Assembly (NCBI RefSeq): GCF_000759775.1
Contig: NZ_BBMY01000005.1
Location: forward strand, 1 to 54,307
Direction of reading: 5' to 3'
Length of the DNA stretch: 54,307 bases
From: Escherichia albertii NBRC 107761 = DSM 17582
GTDB taxonomy: Bacteria; Pseudomonadota; Gammaproteobacteria; Enterobacterales; Enterobacteriaceae
Part shown: positions 41,162 to 53,564 of the stretch, in pieces
Layout of the letters: every line of letters begins with the position of its first letter
Numbering within the stretch: position 1 is the first letter of the stretch
Translations under genes and position numbers: made by a program
Notes under the pieces: generated by a model
Told to the model about the DNA's origin: nothing
Database searches by the model: none
What the model saw: the letters and a program-made list of their open reading frames with translations, nothing else

Positions 41162-41515
41162 CTACTCGTCGATGATTGACTCGAATCCACCATAAATCAT
41201 TCGCTTACCATCAAATGGCATAGACTCGCCGAATTCTTTCATTCGCGGGTCAGACATCATTTTTTTATTGGCCGCGTCGCGGACCTCTTTTGAAGGGTAT
41301 TCAATCCAGCTAAAAACCACTTCTTCATTCTCTTCCGCCTTTACCGCCATACGAAAATCAGTCACCTTGCCATCCGGCACATCGCTGGCCCAGCATTCAA
41401 CAATGCGAAGTGCGCCAAACTCTTTAAACAGCGGTGCCGCCTTAGCGGCCATTTCTCGATAGGCTTCTTTATTTTCGGCAGGCACAGCAACCACAAAACC
41501 ATCAACATACTTCAT
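41162..41515 (-). CDS. ybaA: YbaA, DUF1428 protein
   Basis: A 117-residue DUF1428 (dimeric alpha-beta barrel-like) protein beginning MKYVDGFVVAVPAENKEAYR. Its segment CWASDVPDGKVTDFRMAVKA is typical of the family. No catalytic role is known. It stands alone on the minus strand between pdeB and the ffs RNA gene. A ribosome site AGGTCTTTCTG precedes the ATG at 41515. Confidence 0.93.
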   Translation of the reverse strand: MKYVDGFVVAVPAENKEAYREMAAKAAPLFKEFGALRIVECWASDVPDGKVTDFRMAVKAEENEEVVFSWIEYPSKEVRDAANKKMMSDPRMKEFGESMPFDGKRMIYGGFESIIDE

Positions 41516-41627
41516 CAGAAAGACCTCCGAAGCGCACTGCGCAGCCAGACAATTCTTGCGGCGTCAGTCGTGGTTAAAGTTTAGACACATTGGGATTTTT
41601 TGACGAAACGGCAGGGACGGCAGAAAT

Positions 41628-41741
41628 GGGTGGGGGCCCTGCCAGCTACATCCCGGCACACGCGTCATCTGCCTTGGCTGCTTCCTTCCGGACCTGACCT
41701 GGTAAACAGAGTAGCGTTGCGGGAGAACCAACAGAGCCCCC
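41628..41741 (-). ncRNA. ffs: 4.5S RNA, RNA of the signal recognition particle
   Basis: The minus strand from 41741 (GGGGGCTCTGTTGGTTCTCC) to 41628 (GGGCCCCCACCC) is 114 nt and pairs end to end into the single 4.5S hairpin. The conserved apical SRP loop CAGGTCAGGTCCGGAAGGAA, which binds Ffh, is intact. The RNA with Ffh targets membrane proteins to FtsY and SecYEG. A precursor leader of about 24 nt is expected from the upstream promoter. Confidence 0.98.
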
Positions 41742-41773
41742 ATTGAGAGCGTTGAAAATCAACGCGCAGGCAC

Positions 41774-41802
41774 ATTATCACTGCTGCCCCCGCTAATTGC
41801 AA
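41774..41802 (-). promoter_or_regulatory. ffs promoter
   Basis: On the minus strand a -35 TTGCAA (41802-41797) and a -10 GATAAT (41779-41774) have a 17-base spacer. A GC-rich discriminator (GTGCCTGCGCG) follows, typical of stable RNA promoters under stringent control. The transcript would start about 25 bases before the mature 5' end. Confidence 0.85.
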
Positions 41803-41817
41803 CCCATTGCGTACCGG

Positions 41818-42207
41818 ATGCTGGTTTCTTGCGCAATGCGACTTCACTCGGGCGTTTTTCCAGATTATGCTGGAAGATTACCTCAGGAAGAAAAGATGGA
41901 AAAAGAAGACTCATTTCCCCAGCGCGTCTGGCAAATTGTTGCCGCCATTCCAGAAGGCTATGTAACCACCTACGGCGATGTCGCCAGACTGGCAGGCTCT
42001 CCCCGCGCCGCGCGCCAGGTGGGTGGTGTGTTAAAGCGTCTCCCCGAAGGCAGCACCTTACCCTGGCATCGAGTAGTTAATCGCCATGGCACAATTTCGC
42101 TAACCGGACCGGATTTACAACGTCAACGGCAGGCATTACTGGCAGAAGGTGTGATGGTATCAGGAAGCGGGCAAATCGACTTACAGCGTTATCGCTGGAA
42201 CTATTAA
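41818..42207 (+). CDS. atl: Atl (YbaZ), alkyltransferase-like protein
   Basis: Binds O6-alkylguanine lesions and passes them to nucleotide excision repair. It is a homologue of MGMT in which the active-site Cys of PCHR is Trp: here LPWHRVVN. Other MGMT-like parts are VWQIVAAIPEGYVTTYGDVA and the arginine finger region SPRAARQVGG. The 129-residue reading from 41818 is the usual annotation. However, the ATG at 41896 (MEKEDSFPQRV) has a better ribosome site (CAGGAAG, five bases away) and gives 103 residues, the normal size of the family, so it may be the true start. Confidence 0.92.
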   Translation: MLVSCAMRLHSGVFPDYAGRLPQEEKMEKEDSFPQRVWQIVAAIPEGYVTTYGDVARLAGSPRAARQVGGVLKRLPEGSTLPWHRVVNRHGTISLTGPDLQRQRQALLAEGVMVSGSGQIDLQRYRWNY

Positions 42208-42230
42208 CCCTCTCCGGGTAGAGAGGGTTA
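42205..42230. terminator. Bidirectional hairpin between atl and ybaY
   Basis: A perfect 10-bp stem TAACCCTCTC / GAGAGGGTTA around CGGGTA includes the atl stop codon. It ends six bases before the ybaY stop on the opposite strand. Confidence 0.65.
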
Positions 42231-42236
42231 CTGCGT

Positions 42237-42809
42237 TTAATATTGCGCTGGCGCCGGAACTGCCGAAGATGGATTCACCTGAGTTGGTGAAGTCAAAGGT
42301 ACGGTAGTCGTTGCGCCACCGCTAGCCTGAACAGGTACAGCAGTTTGCTGAACCGGCACCAATGTCAGGTCGGCCCGGGTCCCGCCCTGATTGATCACCG
42401 GCTGAACGGTATCGGTAATAAACATCAGTTTATCATTCACGGTAATCGCCGCACTCAGCAGAATACGTGCTTCCGGCTGCACATCCGCCGGGTTAAACGG
42501 CAGAACAAAACTGAACGGTGACTGTTTACCTTCGGTTCGCACCGCTTTCTGCGCCAGCACTTCTGACGGCGCATTCGCTAACGATGCGTCAGAAAGTGTC
42601 ACGGTCAGCACCGCGTCGGGCGGCAATGCGACTTTCTGACGGATCCAAACGGTACCAGAAACATTCGGTTGCTGAATAGCAGGTTGCTGTGTCGCTGCAA
42701 TAGAGGTATTTACAGCAGGCGCTGGCGTCTGGATATCCGCGTTTTTATCTGCGCAAGCCGCTAGCGCAATGGCAACCGCTAACCCACTAACCATGTGCAC
42801 GAGTTTCAT
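42237..42809 (-). CDS. ybaY: YbaY, outer-membrane lipoprotein with YscW-like fold
   Basis: A 190-residue lipoprotein. Signal peptide residues 1-18 ([19 protein letters not shown]) end in a LAAC lipobox, with Cys19 as the first mature residue. A Pro/Gln/Ala-rich linker leads to a beta-rich YbaY/YscW (type III pilotin-like) domain (about 50-150), followed by another Pro/Ser/Thr-rich tail. Function is not established. It is divergent from tesB across a 216-base gap. Confidence 0.93.
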   Translation of the reverse strand: MKLVHMVSGLAVAIALAACADKNADIQTPAPAVNTSIAATQQPAIQQPNVSGTVWIRQKVALPPDAVLTVTLSDASLANAPSEVLAQKAVRTEGKQSPFSFVLPFNPADVQPEARILLSAAITVNDKLMFITDTVQPVINQGGTRADLTLVPVQQTAVPVQASGGATTTVPLTSPTQVNPSSAVPAPAQY

Positions 42810-43025
42810 TTACTTCTCCTTATAATCAATGCGCCAGCAGGCTGCTTTCCTCACCGGGGATTGATTAACAAAACATTAACGTCAATAAGTGTGGCACACA
42901 TCACGTATTTACGCCTGCATTTAGTCAGTAATTCAGACTATTGCACCCATCGGACCAGTGACAAAATTGCGTTATACTCAACTCACTTTGGCTTACTACG
43001 GCAGCTTTGTTACTGGAGAGTTAAT

Positions 43026-43886
43026 ATGAGTCAGGCCTTAAAAAATTTGCTGACATTGTTAAATCTGGAAAAAATTGAGGAAGGACTCTTTCGCGGCCAG
43101 AGTGAAGATTTAGGTTTACGTCAGGTCTTTGGCGGTCAGGTCGTGGGTCAGGCACTGTATGCTGCAAAAGAGACGGTCCCCGAAGAGCGTCTGGTACATT
43201 CATTCCACAGCTACTTTCTTCGCCCTGGCGATAGTCAAAACCCAATAATTTATGATGTGGAAACACTGCGCGATGGCAACAGTTTTAGCGCCCGTCGGGT
43301 AGCGGCTATTCAAAATGGTAAACCCATCTTTTATATGACCGCCTCTTTCCAGGCGCCGGAAGCCGGATTTGAACATCAAAAAACGATGCCACCTGCTCCC
43401 TCACCTGATGGTCTGCCATCGGAAACGCAAATCGCCCAGTCGCTGGCGCACCTTCTGCCGCCAGTATTGAAAGATAAATTTATTTGCGATCGTCCGCTGG
43501 AAGTGCGTCCTGTAGAGTTTCATAACCCGTTGAAAGGTCACGTCGCAGAACCGCATCGTCAGGTATGGATCCGCGCGAATGGCAACGTACCGGATGATCT
43601 GCGCGTTCATCAGTATTTGCTCGGTTACGCTTCTGATCTGAACTTCCTGCCCGTCGCCCTACAGCCGCACGGCATCGGTTTTCTCGAGCCGGGGATTCAG
43701 ATTGCCACCATCGACCATTCGATGTGGTTCCATCGGCCATTTAATTTAAATGAGTGGCTGTTGTATAACGTGGAGAGCACATCAGCATCCAGTGCCCGCG
43801 GATTTGTACGCGGAGAGTTTTACACCCAGGATGGCGTGTTAGTTGCCTCGACCGTTCAGGAAGGGGTAATGCGTAATCACAATTAA
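43026..43886 (+). CDS. tesB: TesB, acyl-CoA thioesterase II
   Basis: Hydrolyses medium- to long-chain acyl-CoAs. The 286-residue protein is a double hot-dog fold. The catalytic Asp204 is in YASDLNFL and the Gln of the triad in [13 protein letters not shown] near the C terminus. The ATG at 43026 ([12 protein letters not shown]) follows a ribosome site GGAGAGTTAAT. An upstream in-frame extension of 77 codons crosses the promoter region and the ybaY start and is not credible. A strong terminator hairpin follows. Confidence 0.97.
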   Translation: MSQALKNLLTLLNLEKIEEGLFRGQSEDLGLRQVFGGQVVGQALYAAKETVPEERLVHSFHSYFLRPGDSQNPIIYDVETLRDGNSFSARRVAAIQNGKPIFYMTASFQAPEAGFEHQKTMPPAPSPDGLPSETQIAQSLAHLLPPVLKDKFICDRPLEVRPVEFHNPLKGHVAEPHRQVWIRANGNVPDDLRVHQYLLGYASDLNFLPVALQPHGIGFLEPGIQIATIDHSMWFHRPFNLNEWLLYNVESTSASSARGFVRGEFYTQDGVLVASTVQEGVMRNHN

Positions 43887-43890
43887 AAAA

Positions 43891-43919
43891 GCAGCCGGAG
43901 GTGAAAACCACCCGGCTGC
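43891..43919 (+). terminator. tesB terminator hairpin
   Basis: GCAGCCGG-a-GGTG and CACC-CGGCTGC pair closely with an AAAAC loop, directly after the tesB stop. A run of six A precedes it, so it could serve as an intrinsic terminator better on the minus strand (for amtB) than on the plus strand. Confidence 0.7.
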
Positions 43920-43948
43920 CAGATAGTTGGTAACGTGCTCTTTGTTGA

Positions 43949-44049
43949 TGCCGGATGCGGCGTAAATACCTTATTCGGCCTGGCAATCCTTATAAACTCA
44001 ATAAATTGTGATTTTTATTGTAGGCCTGATAAACGCAGCGCATCAGGCA
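43949..44049. repeat. REP/BIME between tesB and amtB
   Basis: One REP unit at 43949-43981 (TGCCGGATGCGGC ... CCTTATTCGGCCT) and a second, more degenerate one at 44020-44049 lie between the convergent stop codons. Confidence 0.82.
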
Positions 44050-44069
44050 AACTGGCGTTTGATTGCTGG

Positions 44070-45356
44070 TTACGCGTTGTAGGCATTTTCGCCGTGACTG
44101 TTGACGTCCAGTCCTTCGCGCTCCTGCTCTTCCGGTACGCGTAGGCCAACCGTCAGATCCGCCAGTTTGTAGCCTATAAACGCCACCACACCAGACCAGA
44201 CGATGGTAATGGCGATGCTTTCCAGCTGAACCAGCAACTGATGCCCCATTGTCACCCCCTCGGCGAAGCCCACACCACCCAGCGAGCTGGCGGCAAAAAT
44301 CCCGGTCATGATACAGCCGACAATGCCACAAACACCGTGCACACCGAAGACATCACAGGGATCATCGACCCGCAACAGGCGTTTAAGCATAGTAACGCCC
44401 CACAAGCCCGCCAGACCAGCTACCACGCCGATAATCAACGCGCCGCCAACACCAATATAGCCACAGGCTGGCGTCACACCGACCAGACCGGCAATCGCGC
44501 CAGAACACGCCCCCAGCAGCGACGGTTTACCACGCAGCGCCCATTCGCCGAAGATCCAGCCAAGAATTGCCGCCGCCGTTGCTACCACCGTATTCACAAA
44601 TGCCAGCGCCGCAATTTCATTCGCCGTGCCCGCGGATCCGGCGTTAAAGCCAAACCAACCGATATAGAGAATGGCAGTACCGGTAAAGACCATCGGCAGG
44701 TTGTGCGGTTTAAACGCCTCTTTGCCGAAGCCCACGCGCTTGCCTATCAGATACGCGCCCACCAGACCGGCGATTGCGGCGTTAATGTGTACTACTGTGC
44801 CGCCCGCAAAATCCAGAGCGCCGTGAGAAGCCAGCAAACCTCCGCCCCAGACCATGTGTGCAATCGGAATGTAAGAGAGCGTCAGCCACACCACGACGAA
44901 GATCAGTACCGCTGAAAAACGGATTCGTTCTGCCAGCGCTCCAACGATCAGGCCCACAGTAATACAAGCAAACGATCCCTGAAACGCAACGTGGATGTAC
45001 TGATAAATACTGCCCATCACCGCCGTCAGTTCGATGTTTTTCAGCATCAACCCGTTAATGTTGCCAAAAAAGTTGTTCCCCTCGCCAAACGCCAGCGAGT
45101 AGCCATACACCACCCACAAAATACAAACCAGCGCAAACGTCACGGTCACTTGCGTCAACATCGACAGCACATTTTTGCCGCGAATCAACCCACCGTAAAA
45201 CAGGGCAATCCCCGGAATGGTCATAAACAGCACCAGCGCAGTACAAATCATCATAAACGCATTGTCGGCTTTATCGGCTACCGCAGGTGCCGCCATTACC
45301 AGCCCCGGCATCAGCGCCAGTGAAGCAAGCCCAGTTTTTATCGTCGCTATCTTCAT
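44070..45356 (-). CDS. amtB: AmtB, ammonium channel/transporter
   Basis: Trimeric inner-membrane ammonium transporter, blocked by GlnK when nitrogen is plentiful. The 428-residue precursor has a signal peptide (about 1-22, cut at VMAA/APAVAD). The mature protein has 11 membrane helices with the twin pore histidines in GGTVVHINA and DVFGVHGVCG. I chose the ATG at 45356, which gives the known signal peptide; longer upstream readings are unsupported. It follows glnK by 31 bases. Residue 102 is Gly (FGNINGLMLKN), where I recall Trp in K-12. Confidence 0.97.
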   Translation of the reverse strand: MKIATIKTGLASLALMPGLVMAAPAVADKADNAFMMICTALVLFMTIPGIALFYGGLIRGKNVLSMLTQVTVTFALVCILWVVYGYSLAFGEGNNFFGNINGLMLKNIELTAVMGSIYQYIHVAFQGSFACITVGLIVGALAERIRFSAVLIFVVVWLTLSYIPIAHMVWGGGLLASHGALDFAGGTVVHINAAIAGLVGAYLIGKRVGFGKEAFKPHNLPMVFTGTAILYIGWFGFNAGSAGTANEIAALAFVNTVVATAAAILGWIFGEWALRGKPSLLGACSGAIAGLVGVTPACGYIGVGGALIIGVVAGLAGLWGVTMLKRLLRVDDPCDVFGVHGVCGIVGCIMTGIFAASSLGGVGFAEGVTMGHQLLVQLESIAITIVWSGVVAFIGYKLADLTVGLRVPEEQEREGLDVNSHGENAYNA

Positions 45357-45387
45357 TTTTCGTTCCTGTTGCTGTATGTGCCAGAGA

Positions 45388-45726
45388 TTACAGCGCCGCT
45401 TCGTCGGCTTCGCCGGTACGAATACGAATGACGCGTTGCAATTCAGCGACAAAGATTTTGCCGTCGCCAATCTTTCCGGTGTAAGCCGCCTTGCTGACGA
45501 TATCGATCACCTCATCAAGTTGATCATCGGCAATCGCCACATCGATTTTTACTTTAGGCAGGAAATTGACGCTGTATTCCGCGCCACGGTACAGCTCGGC
45601 ATGGCCTTTCTGACGTCCGAAACCTTTCACTTCGGTGACAGTCAGTCCCTGAATGCCAATGGAAGATAATGCCTCACGAACGTCTTCCAGCTTGAATGGT
45701 TTGATTATCACGGTCACCAGCTTCAT
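45388..45726 (-). CDS. glnK: GlnK, PII nitrogen-signalling protein
   Basis: PII protein that is uridylylated at Tyr51 under nitrogen limitation and, when unmodified, plugs AmtB. The 112-residue protein has the PII signatures YRGAEYSVNFLPK (Tyr51 in the T-loop) and TGKIGDGKIFV (about 83-93). The ATG at 45726 follows GGAGGGGATCT. A sigma-54 promoter with an upstream NtrC dyad drives glnK-amtB. Confidence 0.97.
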   Translation of the reverse strand: MKLVTVIIKPFKLEDVREALSSIGIQGLTVTEVKGFGRQKGHAELYRGAEYSVNFLPKVKIDVAIADDQLDEVIDIVSKAAYTGKIGDGKIFVAELQRVIRIRTGEADEAAL

Positions 45727-45778
45727 AGATCCCCTCCGTTCAGAATTCGCTAATAGTTCTGCGACACGAAGAAGGTAT

Positions 45779-45794
45779 TGCAAGCAGTATGCCA
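45779..45794 (-). promoter_or_regulatory. Sigma-54 promoter of glnK-amtB
   Basis: On the minus strand TGGCAT-N5-TTGCA matches the -24/-12 consensus TGGCAC-N5-TTGCW at all but one base. It lies 52 bases before the glnK start codon. Confidence 0.88.
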
Positions 45795-45846
45795 GGAGTA
45801 AAAAACGAGAGAGAAAGCGGCAATGGCAAGAGAGTGAAAACAAAAA

Positions 45847-45870
45847 CGCACTATGGCAGTGCATAGTGCG
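45847..45870. promoter_or_regulatory. NtrC (GlnG) enhancer site upstream of glnK
   Basis: The dyad GCAC-N7-GTGC at 45848-45862 has the NtrC spacing. It sits within a larger palindrome with perfect arms CGCACTAT and ATAGTGCG (45847-45870). It lies about 60-75 bases upstream of the sigma-54 promoter, a normal enhancer distance, and close to the 3' end of mdlB. Confidence 0.78.
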
Positions 45871-45906
45871 TTACATTTTTGCACCAACGCTGAAATTTCG
45901 TGCGAA

Positions 45907-49453
<3,547 letters not shown>

Positions 49454-49482
49454 GCGTTTTGTCCTGACCTGATTCTGGATAA

Positions 49483-49928
49483 TTATTCGATGGGTAACGA
49501 GGTGGTGTATTTAATCTGTTCCATCGCGAAACTGGAAGTGACATCCGACAGTTCACCAGACGCTTATAAAACTCGTCATAACGTTTCATGTCCGCGACCT
49601 GGACGCGCATCAGATAATCGTATTCGCCCGCCATGCGCCAAAACCCAAGCACTTCCGGCATTTCCGTTACAACCGTGACGAAGCGGCAATACCATTCGCT
49701 GCTGTGATGCTGCGTTTTAATCAGCACAAAAGCCGTCAGACCCAGACCAATTTTTTCCGGGTCCAGCAAAGCGACTTTACCGAGAAGAATACCATCATCT
49801 TCCAGTCGTTTCAGACGCTTCCAGCAGGGGGTCGTTGTCAGATTAACGGCTTCTGCCAACGCCTGCAAAGAGAGGGTGCAATCCTGCTGTAACAGGGCCA
49901 GCAGTTTACGGTCTATTTTATCTAACAT
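49483..49928 (-). pseudogene. decR: decR (ybaO), Lrp/AsnC regulator with C-terminal frameshift
   Basis: DecR is an Lrp-family activator of cysteine detoxification genes (yhaOM). Residues 1-126 are intact: helix-turn-helix (about 4-62, [24 protein letters not shown]) and most of the RAM domain. After YKRLVN the frame is lost. The K-12 tail [26 protein letters not shown] reappears from DVTSS onward in another frame, ending at 49483. The change equals a 13-base deletion at 49550/49551. The out-of-frame reading continues to 49323 as a 201-residue product overlapping mdlA. Loss of the last strand and helix of the RAM domain probably harms oligomer formation or effector response. A sequencing error is less likely for a 13-base change. 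Confidence 0.85.
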
Positions 49929-50079
49929 ATTCGGCCCGCAGAGAATTTTTTTCTCTTTTTATTCTATTTTAAAGGCGAAATAGCGACAATTTATTCCGTG
50001 CGCTTTATCCGTTACTGCACAAAATGACAAAATAGAAGAAAAAAAACCGGGCTACTGCCCGGTGCTGGAAGAGATCTCG

Positions 50080-50898
50080 TTATTCGGGGGAATAAGGTAG
50101 ATGTGGATTGTCCAGCCAGTGCGTCAAATAGTGAGAGACAGCCTGATTTCGGCAGTGTCCAATCACCGGTAAATGAGGAAGTTCCGCGAGTAACTGTGGC
50201 ATTGCATTACCCATAATAAAGCCGTTACCAACGCTGCCCAGCATTTCACGATCGTTCATTGCATCGCCAAAGGCCATGCAGTCACGCAGAGAAAATCCTA
50301 AATAGTCAGCAAGCACCGCCAGCGCAGCGCCTTTATTACACCCTACTGGCAATACTTCCAGACAATTAATCGCGGAAAAACATAAATGCGCGCGGTCGCC
50401 TAAGGCTTCGTGTAGCTGGATCTGCAAGCGCGTAAGAGCGTCGTGATCGCCGCAGAAACAGATCTTGGTGACGCGATCAAGCGGCATTTTTTTAACATCG
50501 ATAATCTGGTAACGAAAACCGCTATACACAAAAGCCTGTAACAATGACGGCATCTCTTGTCCGGTAAACCAGCCATCGTCATTGAAAATATGCATACTTG
50601 CCTGGGTATCCCATTTCTGGTGCAGCACTCGCTCTGCTACATCCGCGGGAAGATCATCGCGATAAAGAAGATCGCCTTCTTGCGAATGCACACGCGTACC
50701 ATTGCCGGTAATCAAATAGGCGTCCAGCGCGAAGGTACCGAGAATATGGCGCATTTCCAACGCATGACGGCCTGTTGCGAACGTGAGAGTAATATCACGG
50801 TCACGCAAACGCGCCAGAGTAGAAAGCGTTTTCTCACCTAAATGATGGTCAGGCATCAATAACGTGCCGTCCATATCAAATGCTGCCAGACGAGCCAT
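50080..50898 (-). CDS. cof: Cof, HAD-family phosphatase (HMP-PP hydrolase)
   Basis: HAD-superfamily Cof-type phosphatase that hydrolyses the thiamine precursor HMP-PP and other phosphosugars. The 272-residue protein has motif [10 protein letters not shown] (nucleophile Asp8, Asp10), motif II FATGRH, the Lys in VGCNKGAAL and motif [15 protein letters not shown] chose the ATG at 50898 (MARLAAFD); a start four codons earlier is possible but gives the same domain. It is divergent from ybaE with a 99-base gap. Confidence 0.95.
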   Translation of the reverse strand: MARLAAFDMDGTLLMPDHHLGEKTLSTLARLRDRDITLTFATGRHALEMRHILGTFALDAYLITGNGTRVHSQEGDLLYRDDLPADVAERVLHQKWDTQASMHIFNDDGWFTGQEMPSLLQAFVYSGFRYQIIDVKKMPLDRVTKICFCGDHDALTRLQIQLHEALGDRAHLCFSAINCLEVLPVGCNKGAALAVLADYLGFSLRDCMAFGDAMNDREMLGSVGNGFIMGNAMPQLLAELPHLPVIGHCRNQAVSHYLTHWLDNPHLPYSPE

Positions 50899-50997
50899 TT
50901 CTTTCTCCACTCTGTGACACGGTTAATTGTGATTGAGTATCACCTGATATATACGGAAGTAATAGTGAATAGTTAAATAATATTGTTCCGGGTTTAT

Positions 50998-52698
50998 ATG
51001 CGATTGCTTAACCGTCTTAACCAGTATCAGCGTCTGTGGCAACCTTCTGCCGGAAGGCCGCAATCCGTAACAGTCAGCGAACTGGCTGAGCGCTGTTTTT
51101 GCAGCGAACGTCATGTGCGTACATTATTACGCCAGGCGCAGGACGCGGGATGGCTGGAATGGCGGGCACAGTCAGGACGCGGAAAACGCGGGCAACTGCG
51201 TTTTCTGGTGACACCGGAATCCCTGCGCAACACGATGATAGAACAGGCGCTGGAAACCGGAAAACAGCAAGATGTGCTGGAGCTGGCACAACTGGCCCCT
51301 GGCGAACTGCGCACATTGTTACAACCGTTTATGGGCGGGCAATGGCAAAACGATACGCCAACTCTGCGTATTCCCTATTATCGCCCACTCGAACCATTGC
51401 AACCGGGATTTTTACCCGGTCGTGCCGAGCAACATCTTGCTGGACAAATTTTTTCCGGCCTGACCCGTTTCGATAACAATACGCAACGCCCTGTTGGCGA
51501 CTTAGCGCATCACTGGGAAGCATCTGCTGACGGACTACGTTGGGATTTTTATCTTCGCTCAACACTACACTGGCATAACGGCGATGCGGTAAAAGCCTCG
51601 CAACTGCACCAGCGATTGTCGATGCTGCTACAACAGCCTGCGTTGGATAAATTATTTATCAGTGTGCGACATATAGAAGTTACCCATCCACAGTGCCTGA
51701 CTTTCTTTTTACATCGTCCCGATTACTGGCTGACGCACCGGCTGGCAAGCTATTGCAGCCATCTGGCGCATCCACAATTCCCGCAAGTCGGAACCGGTCC
51801 TTTCCGCTTAACACAATTCACTCCAGAACTGGTGCGACTGGAAAGCCATGATTATTACCATTTACGTCATCCGCTGCTAAAAGCGGTTGAGTACTGGATA
51901 ACCCCTCCGCTTTTTGAAAAAGATTTGGGTACCAGTTGTCGGCATCCGGTACAAATCACCATCGGCAAACCTGAAGATTTACCGATGGTCAGCCCGGTCA
52001 GTAGCGGTATTAGTTTGGGGTTTTGCTATTTAACATTACGTAAAAGCGCCAGACTTACTCTCTGGCAGGCGCGAAAAGTGATCGCCATCATTCATCAATC
52101 CGGTCTATTACAAACATTAGAAGTCGGAGAAAATCTGATCACCGCCAGTCATGCATTGCTGCCAGGCTGGACTATTCCACAGTGGGAAGTGCCAGTAGAA
52201 GTCAAACTCCCAGAAACATTGACACTGGTTTATCACCTGCCAGTGGAACTTCATGCCATGGCGGAACAGTTACGAGCAACACTGGCGGCAGAAGGTTGTG
52301 AACTAAAAATCATTTTTCATAACGCGAAAAGCTGGGACGATGCCGCTTCACTGACACAGGCAGATTTGATGATGGGCGACAGGCTGATTGGCGAGGCACC
52401 AGAATATACCCTTGAACAATGGCTGCGTTGTGATCCTCTGTGGCCGCATGTTTTCACTGCCAGCGCATATACGCATCTGCAATCGACGCTGGATGCCGTA
52501 CAAATTATGCCTGATGAGGAAAACCGGCATAACGCCCTGAAAACGGTGTTTAACCAGCTAATGGACGACGCCACGCTGACGCCGCTGTTTAACTATCATT
52601 ACCGTATCAGCGCGCCGCCCGGTGTGAACGGTGTCCGTCTGACACCACGTGGCTGGTTTGAATTTACCGAAGCCTGGCTTCCCGCGCCGTCGCAATGA
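50998..52698 (+). CDS. ybaE: YbaE, SgrR-like transcriptional regulator with solute-binding domain
   Basis: A 566-residue cytoplasmic protein of the SgrR family. It has an N-terminal winged helix-turn-helix (about 20-75, VSELAERCFCSERHVRTLLRQAQ) fused to an SBP_bac_5 (DppA/OppA-like) domain (about 150-470; LDLxxx-like strands, PVGDLAHHWEASADGLRWDFYLR). No signal peptide is seen, as in SgrR. The effector is unknown. It lies immediately upstream of queC on the same strand. The ATG at 50998 (MRLLNRLNQY) gives the K-12 length. Confidence 0.92.
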   Translation: MRLLNRLNQYQRLWQPSAGRPQSVTVSELAERCFCSERHVRTLLRQAQDAGWLEWRAQSGRGKRGQLRFLVTPESLRNTMIEQALETGKQQDVLELAQLAPGELRTLLQPFMGGQWQNDTPTLRIPYYRPLEPLQPGFLPGRAEQHLAGQIFSGLTRFDNNTQRPVGDLAHHWEASADGLRWDFYLRSTLHWHNGDAVKASQLHQRLSMLLQQPALDKLFISVRHIEVTHPQCLTFFLHRPDYWLTHRLASYCSHLAHPQFPQVGTGPFRLTQFTPELVRLESHDYYHLRHPLLKAVEYWITPPLFEKDLGTSCRHPVQITIGKPEDLPMVSPVSSGISLGFCYLTLRKSARLTLWQARKVIAIIHQSGLLQTLEVGENLITASHALLPGWTIPQWEVPVEVKLPETLTLVYHLPVELHAMAEQLRATLAAEGCELKIIFHNAKSWDDAASLTQADLMMGDRLIGEAPEYTLEQWLRCDPLWPHVFTASAYTHLQSTLDAVQIMPDEENRHNALKTVFNQLMDDATLTPLFNYHYRISAPPGVNGVRLTPRGWFEFTEAWLPAPSQ

Positions 52699-52762
52699 AG
52701 CGCTGGTCGGGGTTACCCGCAAGCGTTACCATAACGCTTTTATTGATTTAGCAGGATGATTT

Positions 52763-53458
52763 ATGAAACGTGCTGTCGTTGTGTTCAGTGGAGGCCAGGA
52801 TTCCACCACATGTCTGGTGCAGGCATTACAGCAATACGATGAAGTCCATTGCGTGACGTTTGATTACGGTCAGCGCCATCGCGCAGAGATAGACGTCGCT
52901 CGCGAGCTGGCGCTGAAACTGGGCGCGCGCGCGCATAAAGTGCTGGATGTGACGCTGCTTAACCAACTGGCTGTCAGCAGCCTGACGCGTGACAGTATTC
53001 CGGTGCCCGATTATGAACCCGACGCCGATGGCATTCCTAATACCTTTGTGCCGGGGCGCAATATTTTATTCCTGACTCTGGCAGCAATTTATGCGTATCA
53101 GGTGAAGGCGGAAGCTGTGATTACCGGTGTCTGCGAAACAGATTTCTCCGGCTACCCGGATTGCCGCGATGAATTCGTGAAAGCGTTGAACCACGCCGTC
53201 AGTCTGGGTATGGCGAAAGATATTCGTTTTGAAACGCCGCTGATGTGGATTGATAAAGCAGAAACCTGGGCGCTGGCGGATTATTACGGCAAGCTGGATT
53301 TAGTGCGTAGCGAAACCCTGACCTGCTACAACGGCATAAAAGGCGACGGTTGCGGCCATTGTGCAGCGTGTAACTTACGCGCCAACGGGTTGAATCATTA
53401 TCTGGCCGATAAACCGGCGGTGATGGCGGCGATGAAACAGAAGACCGGATTGAAGTAA
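52763..53458 (+). CDS. queC: QueC, 7-cyano-7-deazaguanine synthase
   Basis: Makes preQ0 from 7-carboxy-7-deazaguanine, ammonia and ATP for queuosine tRNA modification. The 231-residue protein has the PP-loop SGGQDSTT (about 9-16) and a C-terminal zinc site with four cysteines in [20 protein letters not shown] (near 188-203). The ATG at 52763 follows GCAGGATGATTT. It is followed by REP DNA and then convergent fadM. Confidence 0.97.
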   Translation: MKRAVVVFSGGQDSTTCLVQALQQYDEVHCVTFDYGQRHRAEIDVARELALKLGARAHKVLDVTLLNQLAVSSLTRDSIPVPDYEPDADGIPNTFVPGRNILFLTLAAIYAYQVKAEAVITGVCETDFSGYPDCRDEFVKALNHAVSLGMAKDIRFETPLMWIDKAETWALADYYGKLDLVRSETLTCYNGIKGDGCGHCAACNLRANGLNHYLADKPAVMAAMKQKTGLK

Positions 53459-53471
53459 TTACCTCGAGTGT

Positions 53472-53553
53472 CGCCGGATACGGCGCGAATACCTTATTCG
53501 GCCTACGATTTTGCTTGTAAGCCGGATAAGCCGCCACAGCACTGCATCCGGCG
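53472..53553. repeat. REP/BIME between queC and fadM
   Basis: Two REP units, at 53472-53504 and 53518-53553 (GCCGGATAAGCCGCC...GCATCCGGC), lie in opposite orientation between the convergent stop codons. Confidence 0.82.
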
Positions 53554-53564
53554 CCATAGCCCCT

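Noticed and set aside
42795..43025. 77-codon N-terminal extension of tesB
   Set aside because: It overlaps the ybaY start and crosses the promoter region; the TesB fold begins at MSQALKNLL with its own ribosome site.
45357..45470. 38-codon N-terminal extension of amtB
   Set aside because: It runs back into glnK in another frame and would destroy the AmtB signal peptide.
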